NCBI GenBank assembly: GCA_964597275.1
Contig: CAZQXS010000002.1
Span: forward strand, 1 to 64,000
Direction of reading: 5' to 3'
Source of the DNA: UBA8110 sp964597275
Lineage (GTDB): Bacteria; SAR324; NAC60-12
Length of the DNA: 64,000 bases
Position numbers and translations under genes: made by a program
Shown: positions 43,253 through 51,497 of the stretch, piece by piece
Layout of the letters: each line of letters begins with the position of its first letter
How positions within the stretch are numbered: position 1 is the stretch's first letter
The notes under the pieces: model-generated
Database searches by the model: none
The model's input: only the letters and a program-made list of their open reading frames with translations
Told to the model about the DNA's origin: nothing

Positions 43253-44599
43253 ATGTCCCAATCCATCAAGGTCGGCAACATCAATCACGGCAACCCCGGG
43301 GTTTCGGGGTGGTACGCGATTCTTCCAGAGCCGGAGCCGCCCCGGATTTTGGAGGAAGCGATCACCGCCGGCTGGCTGGTGATCGGCGGTGGCTTTGCGG
43401 GGCTGTCGGCGGCCCGGCGGCTCCAGCAACTCCGGGAGGGAGAGCGCATCGTGTTACTGGACGCAATCCGCATCGGCGAGGGCAGTTCCGGGCGCAACTC
43501 CGGTTTCATGATTGATCTCCCCCACGACATCAGCACGGACAGCTACGCCGGAGCCGTGGAGCGCGATGTCCAGCAAACCCGGCAAAACCGCTACGCCATT
43601 GACTTTGCCGCCGGAGCCGCCGAGGAATACGGATTTGCGCAAGAGGTGTTCAATCCGTGCGGGAAGATCAACGCCGCCGCCAGTGAATCCGGAGATCAGC
43701 ACAACCGGGAGTACGTGGAACACCTGAAGGCGATGGGGGAAGAGGCCACCTGGCTGGATGCGGCAGACATGAAGCGCATCACCGGAAGCGACTACTACCT
43801 GAGTGGGCTACTCACGCCCAAAACGGTGACGATCCAGTCGGCGGCCTACGTCCGGGGCTTCGCGGCGGGGCTTTCCCCGCAGGTGGAGATTTACGAAAAC
43901 ACGCCCGTGGTTGCGCTGGAGCGGCGCGATGGCGTTTGGACCGCACGCACACCGCAAGGCTCCGTCTCCGCACCCAAGGTGATCCTCAGCGTCAACGGAC
44001 ACCTCCAGAGCTTCGGCTTCCTCAAGCGGCGGCTGATGCACATCTTCCTCTACGCCTCGATGACCCGTGCCCTGAGCGAAGCAGAGATGCACAAGCTTGG
44101 AGGCGAACCGAGTTGGGGCGTGGCTCCGGCCAATCCCTTCGGCTCGTCGGTCCGCAAGATTTCCGGGGTCGGCGGACACCGCATCCTGACGCGCAACAAG
44201 TTCCACTTCTCGGCCTCGCTGGAAGCGTCCGAACGCGACATCCAGCGGGCGGTGCGGGATCACGACCGCAGCTTTCGGCGGCGCTTCCCGATGCTCAAGG
44301 ATGTGGAGATGGAATACCGCTGGGGCGGACGCTTGTGCCTGAGTTGGAATAGCGTCCCGGTGTTTGGCGAATTGGAAGAGGGACTGTTTGCGGCCTGCTG
44401 CCAAAACGGGCTGGGCGCATCCAAAGGCACACTCTCTGGAATGCTGGCGGCAGAATACGCCTCCGGGTTCGAGAACTCCTACATCAAGGACTACCTCAAC
44501 GAAGCCCAACCCACCCGTCTGCCTCCGGAGCCGTTTGCCACGATTGGTGCCACCGCCTACCTCAACTGGCAAGAGTGGCGGGCGGGGCTGGAAAAATGA
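43253..44599 (+). CDS. FAD-dependent amine/amino acid oxidoreductase, DAO family (PuuB-like)
   Basis: 448 aa. FAD-binding motif LVIGGGFAGLSAARRL (~42-57), an RIGEGSSGRNSGF active-site loop typical of PuuB/DadA/glycine-oxidase relatives, and a C-terminal YRWGGRLCLSWNSVPVFGEL that closes the flavin pocket. It oxidises a C-N bond of an amine or N-methyl or D-amino acid to an imine. The PuuC-like dehydrogenase upstream suggests a PuuB-PuuC-style pair, but the gamma-glutamylputrescine synthetase PuuA is missing. An alternative is cis-4-hydroxy-D-proline dehydrogenase, given the DapA-like neighbour. It converges on the cysteine-synthase pseudogene. Confidence 0.82.
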   Translation: MSQSIKVGNINHGNPGVSGWYAILPEPEPPRILEEAITAGWLVIGGGFAGLSAARRLQQLREGERIVLLDAIRIGEGSSGRNSGFMIDLPHDISTDSYAGAVERDVQQTRQNRYAIDFAAGAAEEYGFAQEVFNPCGKINAAASESGDQHNREYVEHLKAMGEEATWLDAADMKRITGSDYYLSGLLTPKTVTIQSAAYVRGFAAGLSPQVEIYENTPVVALERRDGVWTARTPQGSVSAPKVILSVNGHLQSFGFLKRRLMHIFLYASMTRALSEAEMHKLGGEPSWGVAPANPFGSSVRKISGVGGHRILTRNKFHFSASLEASERDIQRAVRDHDRSFRRRFPMLKDVEMEYRWGGRLCLSWNSVPVFGELEEGLFAACCQNGLGASKGTLSGMLAAEYASGFENSYIKDYLNEAQPTRLPPEPFATIGATAYLNWQEWRAGLEK

Positions 44600-44639
44600 G
44601 CCGCCGCTGAACGGCTTAGAGTTCCGGGAGAATTCCGGC

Positions 44640-45675
44640 CTAGTAGAGTTCGCCCAACTGCTCTCGATAGGGTGTCAGGTCAAAGCCTTTTTCCTGAAGC
44701 CAGCCCTCATTGTAGTACGTCTCCAAGTAGCGTTCTCCGCCATCACAAATCATGGAGACGACACTGCCGTTCTCTCCGCGCTGGTTCAGTTCCGAGATGA
44801 GTTGGAAGGCCGCATAGACGTTGGTTCCGGTGGAGCCGCCGCATTTGCGGTTCAGGAGCTTTTCCAGAAAATGGATCGTGGCATAGGCGGCGGCATCCGG
44901 GACCTTGATCATCCGGTCAATGACCGAGGGGAGGAAGGAAGGCTCCACACGAGGCCGACCAATGCCCTCGATGTTGGAGGCTTTCCAGAAAGTCAGAGTG
45001 GAGTCTCCTGTTTGGAAAGCGTCATAAAACACCGAATTCTGAGGGTCCGGAACACAAAGCCGAGTCTGACGGCGCTTGTAGCGGAGGTAGCAGCCAATCG
45101 TGGCGGACGTTCCGCCCGTGCCCGCGCTGATCACGATCCAAGAGGGTTCGGCAAACCGTTCGCGCTGCATCTGCGTGAAGATGGACTCGGCGATGTTGTT
45201 GTTGCCCCGCCAGTCCGTCGCCCGTTCGGCAAAGGTGAACTGGTCCATGTAGTGTCCGTTTTGCGCTTTTGCCAACCTCGCGGCCTCCGAGTAGATGTCC
45301 TTGGCCTCCACAAAGTGGCACTGCCCATCATAAAAGTTGATCTGATCAATCTTCTCCTGCGAGGTGCCTTTGGGCATGACCGCGATGAAGGGTAAGCCGA
45401 AGTCTTGCGAAGTAGGCTTCGGAAACCGCCGTGCTGCCCGAAGAGGATTCGATGATCGGGGTGCCCTCGGAAATCAAGCCGTTGCAGAGTCCGTAGAGGA
45501 ACAAGGAGCGGGCGAGGCGGTGCTTGAGGCTCCCCGTCGGATGGGTGGATTCATCCTTCAGGTAGAGGTCAACCTACTTGGCCGAGGGCAAGTCCACCCA
45601 GATGAGGTGGGTGTCCGACGAGCGTTGGAAATCCGCTTCAATCGTGGTGATCGCTTGGTTGACCCAATCTCTCAT
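44640..45675 (-). pseudogene. PLP-dependent cysteine synthase/cysteine desulfhydrase-like gene, broken by a stop and a frameshift
   Basis: Reading leftward from ATG 45675, MRDWVNQAITTIEADFQRSS continues to TAG at 45574-45576 (codon 34), then VDLYLKDESTHPTGSLKHRL (PLP lysine in SLKH) and SSSGSTAVSEAYFARL. Around 45398-45410 the frame shifts by one base (or a two-base loss; relatives read YFARLLGLPF), and FIAVMPKGTSQEKIDQINFY continues intact to a TAG at 44640. The rest, including GTGGTSATIG, is well preserved. The parent family is a ~350-aa cystathionine-beta-synthase-type enzyme of sulfur metabolism. It begins five bases after upp. The two lesions would have to be real or sequencing errors. 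Confidence 0.85.
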
Positions 45676-45680
45676 CCGAG

Positions 45681-46313
45681 TCACTTTGTCCCGAAAATCC
45701 GGTCTCCGGCATCGCCGAGTCCGGGAAGGATGTAGGCGTGGTCGTTGAGCTTGTCGTCGAGGGCTGCCGCATAGACAGGCACATCGGGATGCTCCTCGTT
45801 AAAATGCCGCACACCTTCCGGGGCGGCGAGCAGGCAGACGAAGCGGATGGAGGTCGCACCGCTTTCCTTGAGCCGGGAAACGGCGGCGGCTGAGGAATGT
45901 CCGGTGGCCAGCATCGGGTCCAGCACGATCACGAGCCGCTCCTCCACGGGATCAGGAAGCTTGAGATAGTACTCCACTGCCGCCAGCGTTTCCGGATCGC
46001 GGTAGAGGCCGATGTGCCCCACACGGGCGGAAGGGATCATGGCCAAGAAACCGTCCAGCAATCCCATTCCGGCCCGCAGGATCGGCACGAGGCAGAGCTT
46101 CTTGCCGCCCAAAAACGGTGCGTTCATCTTCTGCAACGGCGTTTCGATCTCCTCGTACTTCAACGGCAAATCCTTGGTCACCTCATAGGCCAGCAGCATT
46201 CCGACCTCGCGGACGAGATCGCGGAAGCCCTTGGTGGAGGTGTCCTTGATGCGCATCAGCGAGAGCTTGTGCTGCACGAGTGGGTGGTTGATGTGAGTAA
46301 ACTTTTCAGACAT
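45681..46313 (-). CDS. upp: Uracil phosphoribosyltransferase
   Basis: 210 aa from ATG 46313. It converts uracil and PRPP to UMP. The PRPP loop LDPMLATGHSSAAAV, the uracil-binding GLGDAGDRIFGT near the C-terminus and the N-terminal HPLVQHKLSLMR are diagnostic. It lies 28 bases downstream of urc4 and in the same direction as urc1-urc4, the same three functions as yeast URC6, URC4 and URC1. Here it probably feeds uracil into the URC breakdown route rather than serving only salvage. Confidence 0.95.
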   Translation of the reverse strand: MSEKFTHINHPLVQHKLSLMRIKDTSTKGFRDLVREVGMLLAYEVTKDLPLKYEEIETPLQKMNAPFLGGKKLCLVPILRAGMGLLDGFLAMIPSARVGHIGLYRDPETLAAVEYYLKLPDPVEERLVIVLDPMLATGHSSAAAVSRLKESGATSIRFVCLLAAPEGVRHFNEEHPDVPVYAAALDDKLNDHAYILPGLGDAGDRIFGTK

Positions 46314-46341
46314 GGAATTCTCCTGAACGGGTGAGCAAAAA

Positions 46342-47586
46342 TCAGAACACGGTGCCGTCGCTGGCAATTTGGATTGGCGGCGCACCGTCCGGACGTTTGG
46401 TGTGAGCAAGGGCGCGTCCGGCACTCCAGGTGCCGCCTTGCAGAATGCGGCTCAGCGGCAACGCTTCCGGAGTGCGCTTCAACTCGGCGCGAACACCTTG
46501 GGCGATTTCATCGAGCAGGCAAACGGTCAGCGCCCGCCACTCGACAATCACCTCCGAATCCACCGCATGAGTGGACTTCAGAACCTCTGAATGCTTGGGT
46601 TCCAGCACCCCAAGGTCCACGAACAGCCCGCCATTGCGATACTCTGGAAGTCCGGTGAGTGCGTCCAAGTCCACAATGCGCAGGCCCGATTCCTCCAGCG
46701 GCTCCACCAGCGAGTACGCCAGCCACTGCGAAAGCTTGTGAAACGGAATCAAGCCGTCGGTGAGGCCATCGGCCTGCACCACCGGATGCCGCCAAACATC
46801 GCCGAGCGGCTGTCCGTCCATTTCCAGACGTGAGGGCCAGATGCGGCTGAAGCAGTCCAGCAACGCACGCAAGATGGCCGCTGCCGGAAGCGAATGGGAG
46901 CCGTCCTCATTTGGAGTGGCTTCGCCCCAAAACCAGTCGGCCAAATCGCCGATGCGGGCTGGAGCGCCACCAAATTGGCTGGGGCGGGTGGTCAGCCCCT
47001 CGCCAAGTTTCCGGAGCAGTTCCGCCCGTGCCTCCAAGCCCACCAGCGGGTTGTCGTCCGTAACCTGAAACCCCTCCGCCAGCTTTTCGGTGCGGAAGTT
47101 TCGGAGTCCTTCGGCATCCGCCTGAAAAGGCCTGCCCGGATTGCTGGAAAACGCACCATCGGCGAACAGGTAGAAGCTGGCAAGGGCAAGTCCTTCGGAG
47201 CGTCCGTGGGTGCGACGGTCCAGAGGGTTCTGAAACCACCAATCGGCTCCGGCTCCGGCATCCAGCAACACGCTGGTGACGGCGAGTTCAAACTGCACGC
47301 GCAGGCGTTCGCGGGCATCGGTTTCGGCACGAGGCCGCAAAACCGGAGTGGCGTGGTCCACGCCATCCACCACAAAATGCCGCCAGCGGCTGTGGTGCGG
47401 GATGTCGAGTTCGGGATAGTTCTTTCGGATTTCGGCGACCACCGTTTTCACTGCTTCGGGCAGGCGTTCCGGAACCAGCCGGAAATGCTCCAGCCGATCC
47501 GCTTGTGCCGCGTCGTACACCATTCTGCAACGTTCCCGGATCATCTCTGGAGAACGCAAGTGCGTGATGGCTGCCTCTGCGTCCAT
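46342..47586 (-). CDS. urc4: URC4/Urg3-type uracil catabolism protein (DUF1688)
   Basis: 414 aa from ATG 47586; a TTG at 47592 overlaps the urc1 stop but is less likely. Family features: ITHLRSPEMIRERC at the start, VPHHSRWRHF-like segment (DIPHHSRWRHFVVDG), RTHGRSEGLALASFYLFADG and LEPKHSEVL near the end. URC4 (DUF1688) is required for uracil use in Lachancea kluyveri by the pathway that gives urea and 3-hydroxypropionate; its chemistry is still poorly defined. It is placed between urc1 and upp, so all three would be made together. Confidence 0.85.
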   Translation of the reverse strand: MDAEAAITHLRSPEMIRERCRMVYDAAQADRLEHFRLVPERLPEAVKTVVAEIRKNYPELDIPHHSRWRHFVVDGVDHATPVLRPRAETDARERLRVQFELAVTSVLLDAGAGADWWFQNPLDRRTHGRSEGLALASFYLFADGAFSSNPGRPFQADAEGLRNFRTEKLAEGFQVTDDNPLVGLEARAELLRKLGEGLTTRPSQFGGAPARIGDLADWFWGEATPNEDGSHSLPAAAILRALLDCFSRIWPSRLEMDGQPLGDVWRHPVVQADGLTDGLIPFHKLSQWLAYSLVEPLEESGLRIVDLDALTGLPEYRNGGLFVDLGVLEPKHSEVLKSTHAVDSEVIVEWRALTVCLLDEIAQGVRAELKRTPEALPLSRILQGGTWSAGRALAHTKRPDGAPPIQIASDGTVF

Positions 47587-47588
47587 GC

Positions 47589-48842
47589 TCAAAACTCTCC
47601 CAAGTCGCGTCCCGTGGTTTCTCCCAACGCGCCGGGGTCGATGGTTTCGGCAGTGAAGTAGCCCGCCGCTTTTTTTGCGTCCATTTCTACCTTCGCATCG
47701 TCCGGAATCTGGTCGTCTGGAATCGCCACGCGCTCGCCGACTGTGATGCCCTGCCCAGCGATGGCGTCGTATTTCATGTTGCTCATCGAAACGAGATGGT
47801 CAATGTGGGTGATCCCCAGCCAGTGCAGCACGTCTGGCATGAGCTGCTGAAAGCGCATGTCCTGCACTCCCGCGATGCACTCGGTGCGCTCAAAGTAGGT
47901 TTCGGCGCGGTCCCCGCCCTCCTGCCGCTTGCGGGCGTTGTACACGAGAAACTTCGTGACCTCGCCCAAGGCGCGGCCTTCCTTGCGGAAGTACGCGATC
48001 ACGCCCGCGCCTCCCTGCTGGGCGGTTTCCACACAGACCTCGATGCCGTGGATGAGGTAGGGGCGGCAGGTGCAGATGTCCGAGCCGAACACGTCCGAGC
48101 CGTTGCATTCGTCGTGAACGCGGCAAGCGAGCTTGCGCTTGGAATCGGTGATCGCCTCCGGATCGCCCACGATGTACACCGTGATGCTGCCAATCGGCGG
48201 AAGAAACACATGGTGGTCCGGTCGGGTGACAAGTTCCGGAAACATGCCCCCGGTTTGCTCAAAAAGACTGCGGCGCAGTTGCGACTCGTCAATGCCAAAG
48301 CGCTTGGCCACGCCCGGAAGATGCCAGACCGGTTCGACCGCAACCTTGGTCACGGCGACCTCACCGGACTCCAGCAGGAAGGTTCCGTCCGGCTCCAGAC
48401 GCCCTTCCTTGACGGCCATCTGGAATTCTGGAAGGTGCAGCCGCGCCTTCGTCACCGCAATCGTTGGGCGGACATCCAAGCCGGAGTTCAACTCATCCGC
48501 AAACACTTCTCCAACGAGGTGACCAAAGGGATCGAGCGATACAATCTTTTCCGGGTCGCTCCACTGCGGATACGGCCCGAATGGTACAATCGGCGTGGTG
48601 TCGGTGAGGTCCGGCACGTGGTCCGCATCCAGTTGCCCGGAGGCCACCGCAAGGGCGCGGTAGATGGCATACGAACCGGAGTGGGTGCCGATGACGTTGC
48701 GCTTGGCCGGGGTTTGCACCGAACCGATCACCGGGCCTCGGATTTTGGGATCGGCCTCCCCCCACTGGATTTTCGGGCCGCGCTGTTCCTTACGCCCCGG
48801 ATGGGAGGTCAATACGATGTGTTTGGGTTTGTCCATGCTCAT
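47589..48842 (-). CDS. urc1: URC1/Urg1-type GTP cyclohydrolase II-like protein
   Basis: 417 aa from ATG 48842 (MSMDKPKHIVLTSHPG); ATG 48836 is nearly equivalent. The C-terminal half resembles RibA: CRVHDECNGSDVFGSDICTC preserves the three zinc cysteines, and YFRKEGRALGEV the active-site region. It has an N-terminal extension of about 190 residues (HPGRKEQRGPKIQWG ... THSGSYAIYRALAVASG) that is typical of URC1 and absent from riboflavin-pathway RibA. In the URC pathway it is proposed to open the pyrimidine ring at the nucleotide level. It is the first gene of urc1-urc4-upp. The 165 bases before it hold no feature I recognise. Confidence 0.87.
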   Translation of the reverse strand: MSMDKPKHIVLTSHPGRKEQRGPKIQWGEADPKIRGPVIGSVQTPAKRNVIGTHSGSYAIYRALAVASGQLDADHVPDLTDTTPIVPFGPYPQWSDPEKIVSLDPFGHLVGEVFADELNSGLDVRPTIAVTKARLHLPEFQMAVKEGRLEPDGTFLLESGEVAVTKVAVEPVWHLPGVAKRFGIDESQLRRSLFEQTGGMFPELVTRPDHHVFLPPIGSITVYIVGDPEAITDSKRKLACRVHDECNGSDVFGSDICTCRPYLIHGIEVCVETAQQGGAGVIAYFRKEGRALGEVTKFLVYNARKRQEGGDRAETYFERTECIAGVQDMRFQQLMPDVLHWLGITHIDHLVSMSNMKYDAIAGQGITVGERVAIPDDQIPDDAKVEMDAKKAAGYFTAETIDPGALGETTGRDLGEF

Positions 48843-49007
48843 TGCTGGTTGAGGGAGTTCCCGTGCCGAAGCGCGACAACAAATCACTACCATACCCAAA
48901 AATTGCCTAGGAAGGCAACCCGGAAAAGCAGATTGGGTGCGGAAAATTTCAGAATGCCGCCGTCGGCAAAGTCCGGCGGGCTTTGGAACGGAAGGCGATT
49001 TGGAAGC

Positions 49008-50636
49008 TCACGCCCCCTTGGATTCCTGCCGAACTTCGGAGGCCAGCCGCCCCAAGGCGTAGTCGTCAAGGTCGGCGAATTTCATCCACTCGGCCAACCG
49101 GGGCTGCACGCGCCGCACTTCCCGAAAGAGTTCCTGCGCGATGTGGCGGTAGCCCGGATGTCCTTGGGGGGTGCTGCGCAACTCCACGAGCCATGTCAGC
49201 GCCCGCAGGTTGACGTGCATGGACCAGCGGATGCGATAGGCCATCGGCACCACATACTGGGCTTCGTGCGGAAAATCCTCTGCAATCGTCTCAAACGCTT
49301 CCGCCGCCTGCGCCATTGCATCATGGTAGGGCTGGGAGAGCTTGGTGTCTTCCAGTTCCGCTGGGGTGTCGTAGCCGAAGCGTGTGGTCAGCGGCTGCCG
49401 CCATTGCGTGAGCATCCGGTGGCGGTGCAGGTCGCGGTACATGCCGTAGTCGCCCAGCAGGTCGAAGGTGTAGAACACGCGCTCCAACGCCCGTGGTGGC
49501 TTGTGGCGGCGGTGTTCGCGCAGGGCAATGCTTTCCCGGACAAGGCGCTCGCGCTCAGCGTCGGGCAGTTCCCGTACCTGCGCCTGCACCTGCGGAAGCG
49601 GCAATGCGGTGTGTTCGTACAGCAAGGCCGCAATCAGTTTTTCCTCGGCATCCGCATCCCATTCCACCAAACGCACTTCCCCGGAAGATCCGGGCGGGAT
49701 CGCAAGCGGCTCGGCACTAGCTGACTCAAGCTGTGCCGCCACCGACCGAATGTGCTGCTGCAAGGCTCCCGTGAAGTCCGCATAGCTTTGGAAGTGCCGA
49801 TGCTCCGGATGGGCGCGGCGGATGAAGGACGGGGCGACCTTCGCCAGTTCCTCCCACGCGGTTTGGGCGATGTCCTGAAACTCCTGAAGCGGTTCAATGC
49901 GAAGCCGGGCGATGAGGCTTTCAAAGAACCGTCCGTTACCGAACACACCCATGTTCGTGAGGGTTGCGGCGGGTAGCAGCCCTCGGATGAGGTCGAAGCC
50001 CAAGGCGCGGACTGAGCGTTCGTAAGCGGCCTCCGGCGTGTCCGGATCGCGGGGCAGGCGGCTGCGGACGTACTCGCGGACGGGTTCGTTGAGTTGAACG
50101 TAGGTGTCGAACAGCGTGCGGCAGGCGCTCAGGTAGCGTTCCCGATGCTCCGAATTGAGCAGACGCGGCTCCTTGTAAAAGCGATAATCGCCCGCAACTT
50201 TCTGTCCGAACGAAACATAGCGCGTGGACTTCTCCAGCGGCGAGCCGCCGATGCGGGCGTCTTCCAGCGTTTTGGTCGCCAGAATCGAGACTTCCTCCAC
50301 CGCCAGATGTGCCCCGCCGAGTTCGCCGATGGAGTCGTCCCCGTAGCCATCGAGAATGCGGTCGTAGAACGACTGGGCGCGTCCGACTGCCAGTGCGGAG
50401 GCTTGGGCGGAACTTCCCGTGCCGCCCTGAATCGCGGAAAATTCAGCGGCCTCGTCATCAATGAACTCCCGAAGCAACAGCCGCCGCAACCCCAGCGTGG
50501 AGCGGGAGTAGCGGGAGAAGAGTGCGCCCTTGATCACCTCCGGGAGGTTCGTGAGCGCAAAGATGGAGCGATCGGTGTTGGTGACGTAGGGCGCGAGCCG
50601 CGCTTGTTCGTCTGGAGTGAAGGACTCGCCAGTCAA
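49008..50636 (-). CDS. Tandem ThyX-like (FAD-dependent thymidylate synthase family) protein
   Basis: 542 aa, twice the size of ordinary ThyX (~220-250 aa), made of two ThyX-like halves. The C-terminal half has RHRMLTQ at 405-411, the position of the ThyX motif RHRxxS, followed by a late NLRALTWLVELR and HIAQELFREVRR (the NxRELxHF and Q-E-R helix). The N-terminal half has RYSRSTLGLRRLLLREF and STRYVSF but no full RHRxxS. The exact ThyX signature serine is missing, so thymidylate synthase activity is uncertain. The start codon is a TTG at 50636. It lies between nuoI and the URC operon. Confidence 0.75.
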   Translation of the reverse strand: MTGESFTPDEQARLAPYVTNTDRSIFALTNLPEVIKGALFSRYSRSTLGLRRLLLREFIDDEAAEFSAIQGGTGSSAQASALAVGRAQSFYDRILDGYGDDSIGELGGAHLAVEEVSILATKTLEDARIGGSPLEKSTRYVSFGQKVAGDYRFYKEPRLLNSEHRERYLSACRTLFDTYVQLNEPVREYVRSRLPRDPDTPEAAYERSVRALGFDLIRGLLPAATLTNMGVFGNGRFFESLIARLRIEPLQEFQDIAQTAWEELAKVAPSFIRRAHPEHRHFQSYADFTGALQQHIRSVAAQLESASAEPLAIPPGSSGEVRLVEWDADAEEKLIAALLYEHTALPLPQVQAQVRELPDAERERLVRESIALREHRRHKPPRALERVFYTFDLLGDYGMYRDLHRHRMLTQWRQPLTTRFGYDTPAELEDTKLSQPYHDAMAQAAEAFETIAEDFPHEAQYVVPMAYRIRWSMHVNLRALTWLVELRSTPQGHPGYRHIAQELFREVRRVQPRLAEWMKFADLDDYALGRLASEVRQESKGA

Positions 50637-50688
50637 TGGGGAAGCAAGCTAGTGGGGCGGAACCGGAGGCACGGCCCCGCCCTCAAGA

Positions 50689-51267
50689 TTATGCCGCAGG
50701 GAGGCCGACCGAATTGGGCAGTGCCTCGGCTTGGGACTTGGGTTTTGGGAGGTCCGCATCCAAGAACTTAGTGACTTCGTTGGGCTGGTACTCGTCCTTG
50801 AGCAAATCACGGGTGAAGTCGAAGGTGGTGCGGGACGCATAGGCCATCGAGATCACGCCCGTGTCCATCCGGATCGCCTCCTTCGGGCACGCCTCCACGC
50901 AAAGCCCACAAAAGACGCAGCGCAGCTCGTCAATGTCGAAGCGCACCGGGTACTTCTCCACCGAAAGATCCGGGTGATCGCCCGCGTCAATGTGGATGCA
51001 CTTGGCCGGACACACGGTCTCACACATGTAGCAGGCCACGCACTTGAGGAAGCCATCCTCCCGGCGCGTGAGCCGATGCCGTCCGCGCCAGCGCATCGAC
51101 ACGGGCCGCTGCTCTTCCGGATACTGTACCGTCACCACGTCCTTCGCCCCAAAGAGGTTGCGGAAGAAGTGGCTGACGGTCAGCCGGAATCCAGTGAAGA
51201 TCGCCGGCAGATAGAGGGACTCCTTGAATCCGTCCACCCGCTGCATCTGTTTGACTTTGAGTTCCAT
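50689..51267 (-). CDS. nuoI: NADH-quinone oxidoreductase subunit I
   Basis: 192 aa from ATG 51267 (MELKVKQMQR), with GGAGGA six bases upstream; a longer start at 51285 would include the ribosome site. Two 4Fe-4S ferredoxin motifs are present: CVACYMCETVCPAKC and CVFCGLCVEACPKEA. NuoI passes electrons through clusters N6a and N6b in the peripheral arm of complex I. It follows nuoH and a 39-codon gene. The usual nuoJ-N genes do not follow; a ThyX-like gene does. Confidence 0.93.
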   Translation of the reverse strand: MELKVKQMQRVDGFKESLYLPAIFTGFRLTVSHFFRNLFGAKDVVTVQYPEEQRPVSMRWRGRHRLTRREDGFLKCVACYMCETVCPAKCIHIDAGDHPDLSVEKYPVRFDIDELRCVFCGLCVEACPKEAIRMDTGVISMAYASRTTFDFTRDLLKDEYQPNEVTKFLDADLPKPKSQAEALPNSVGLPAA

Positions 51268-51299
51268 CGAAAATCCTCCAATCAATTGTTGATGCTCAA

Positions 51300-51419
51300 T
51301 TAATGTGTCGCTTCGGCAGGTTGGCTCTTCGAGGACTTGGCTGCATGCCTTAGGGCATCAAACATAACCAACACAATCCCCCCCAGAAAAACCAGAAACG
51401 AAACAATCAGCCATTCCAT
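51300..51419 (-). CDS. 39-residue single-pass membrane protein between nuoH and nuoI
   Basis: MEWLIVSFLVFLGGIVLVMF forms one membrane helix, followed by a basic, polar tail (DALRHAAKSSKSQPAEATH). TTGGAGGATTTGTAAA precedes the ATG at 51419, giving nearly the same ribosome-site context as nuoI (TTGGAGGATTTTCG), which argues that it is translated. A longer frame starts at 51494 but lacks such a site. It lies 78 bases after nuoH and 32 before nuoI. I do not recognise a family. It could be a small complex I accessory or assembly subunit. Confidence 0.6.
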   Translation of the reverse strand: MEWLIVSFLVFLGGIVLVMFDALRHAAKSSKSQPAEATH

Positions 51420-51497
51420 TTTACAAATCCTCCAATTCATCAATTTTTCGATAGGCCGCTTTTCGGATTTCGACATTCTGTGTTCACGATACAAGCC

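Noticed and set aside
38948..45675. Two in-frame TAG codons (hicA and the cysteine-synthase-like gene) near MttB-like genes, suggesting pyrrolysine or amber readthrough
   Set aside because: TAG is the normal stop of several intact genes here (11674, 30339, 34453, 43185), neither MttB-like gene contains TAG, and the cysteine-synthase-like gene also has a frameshift. No pylT-like tRNA was seen.
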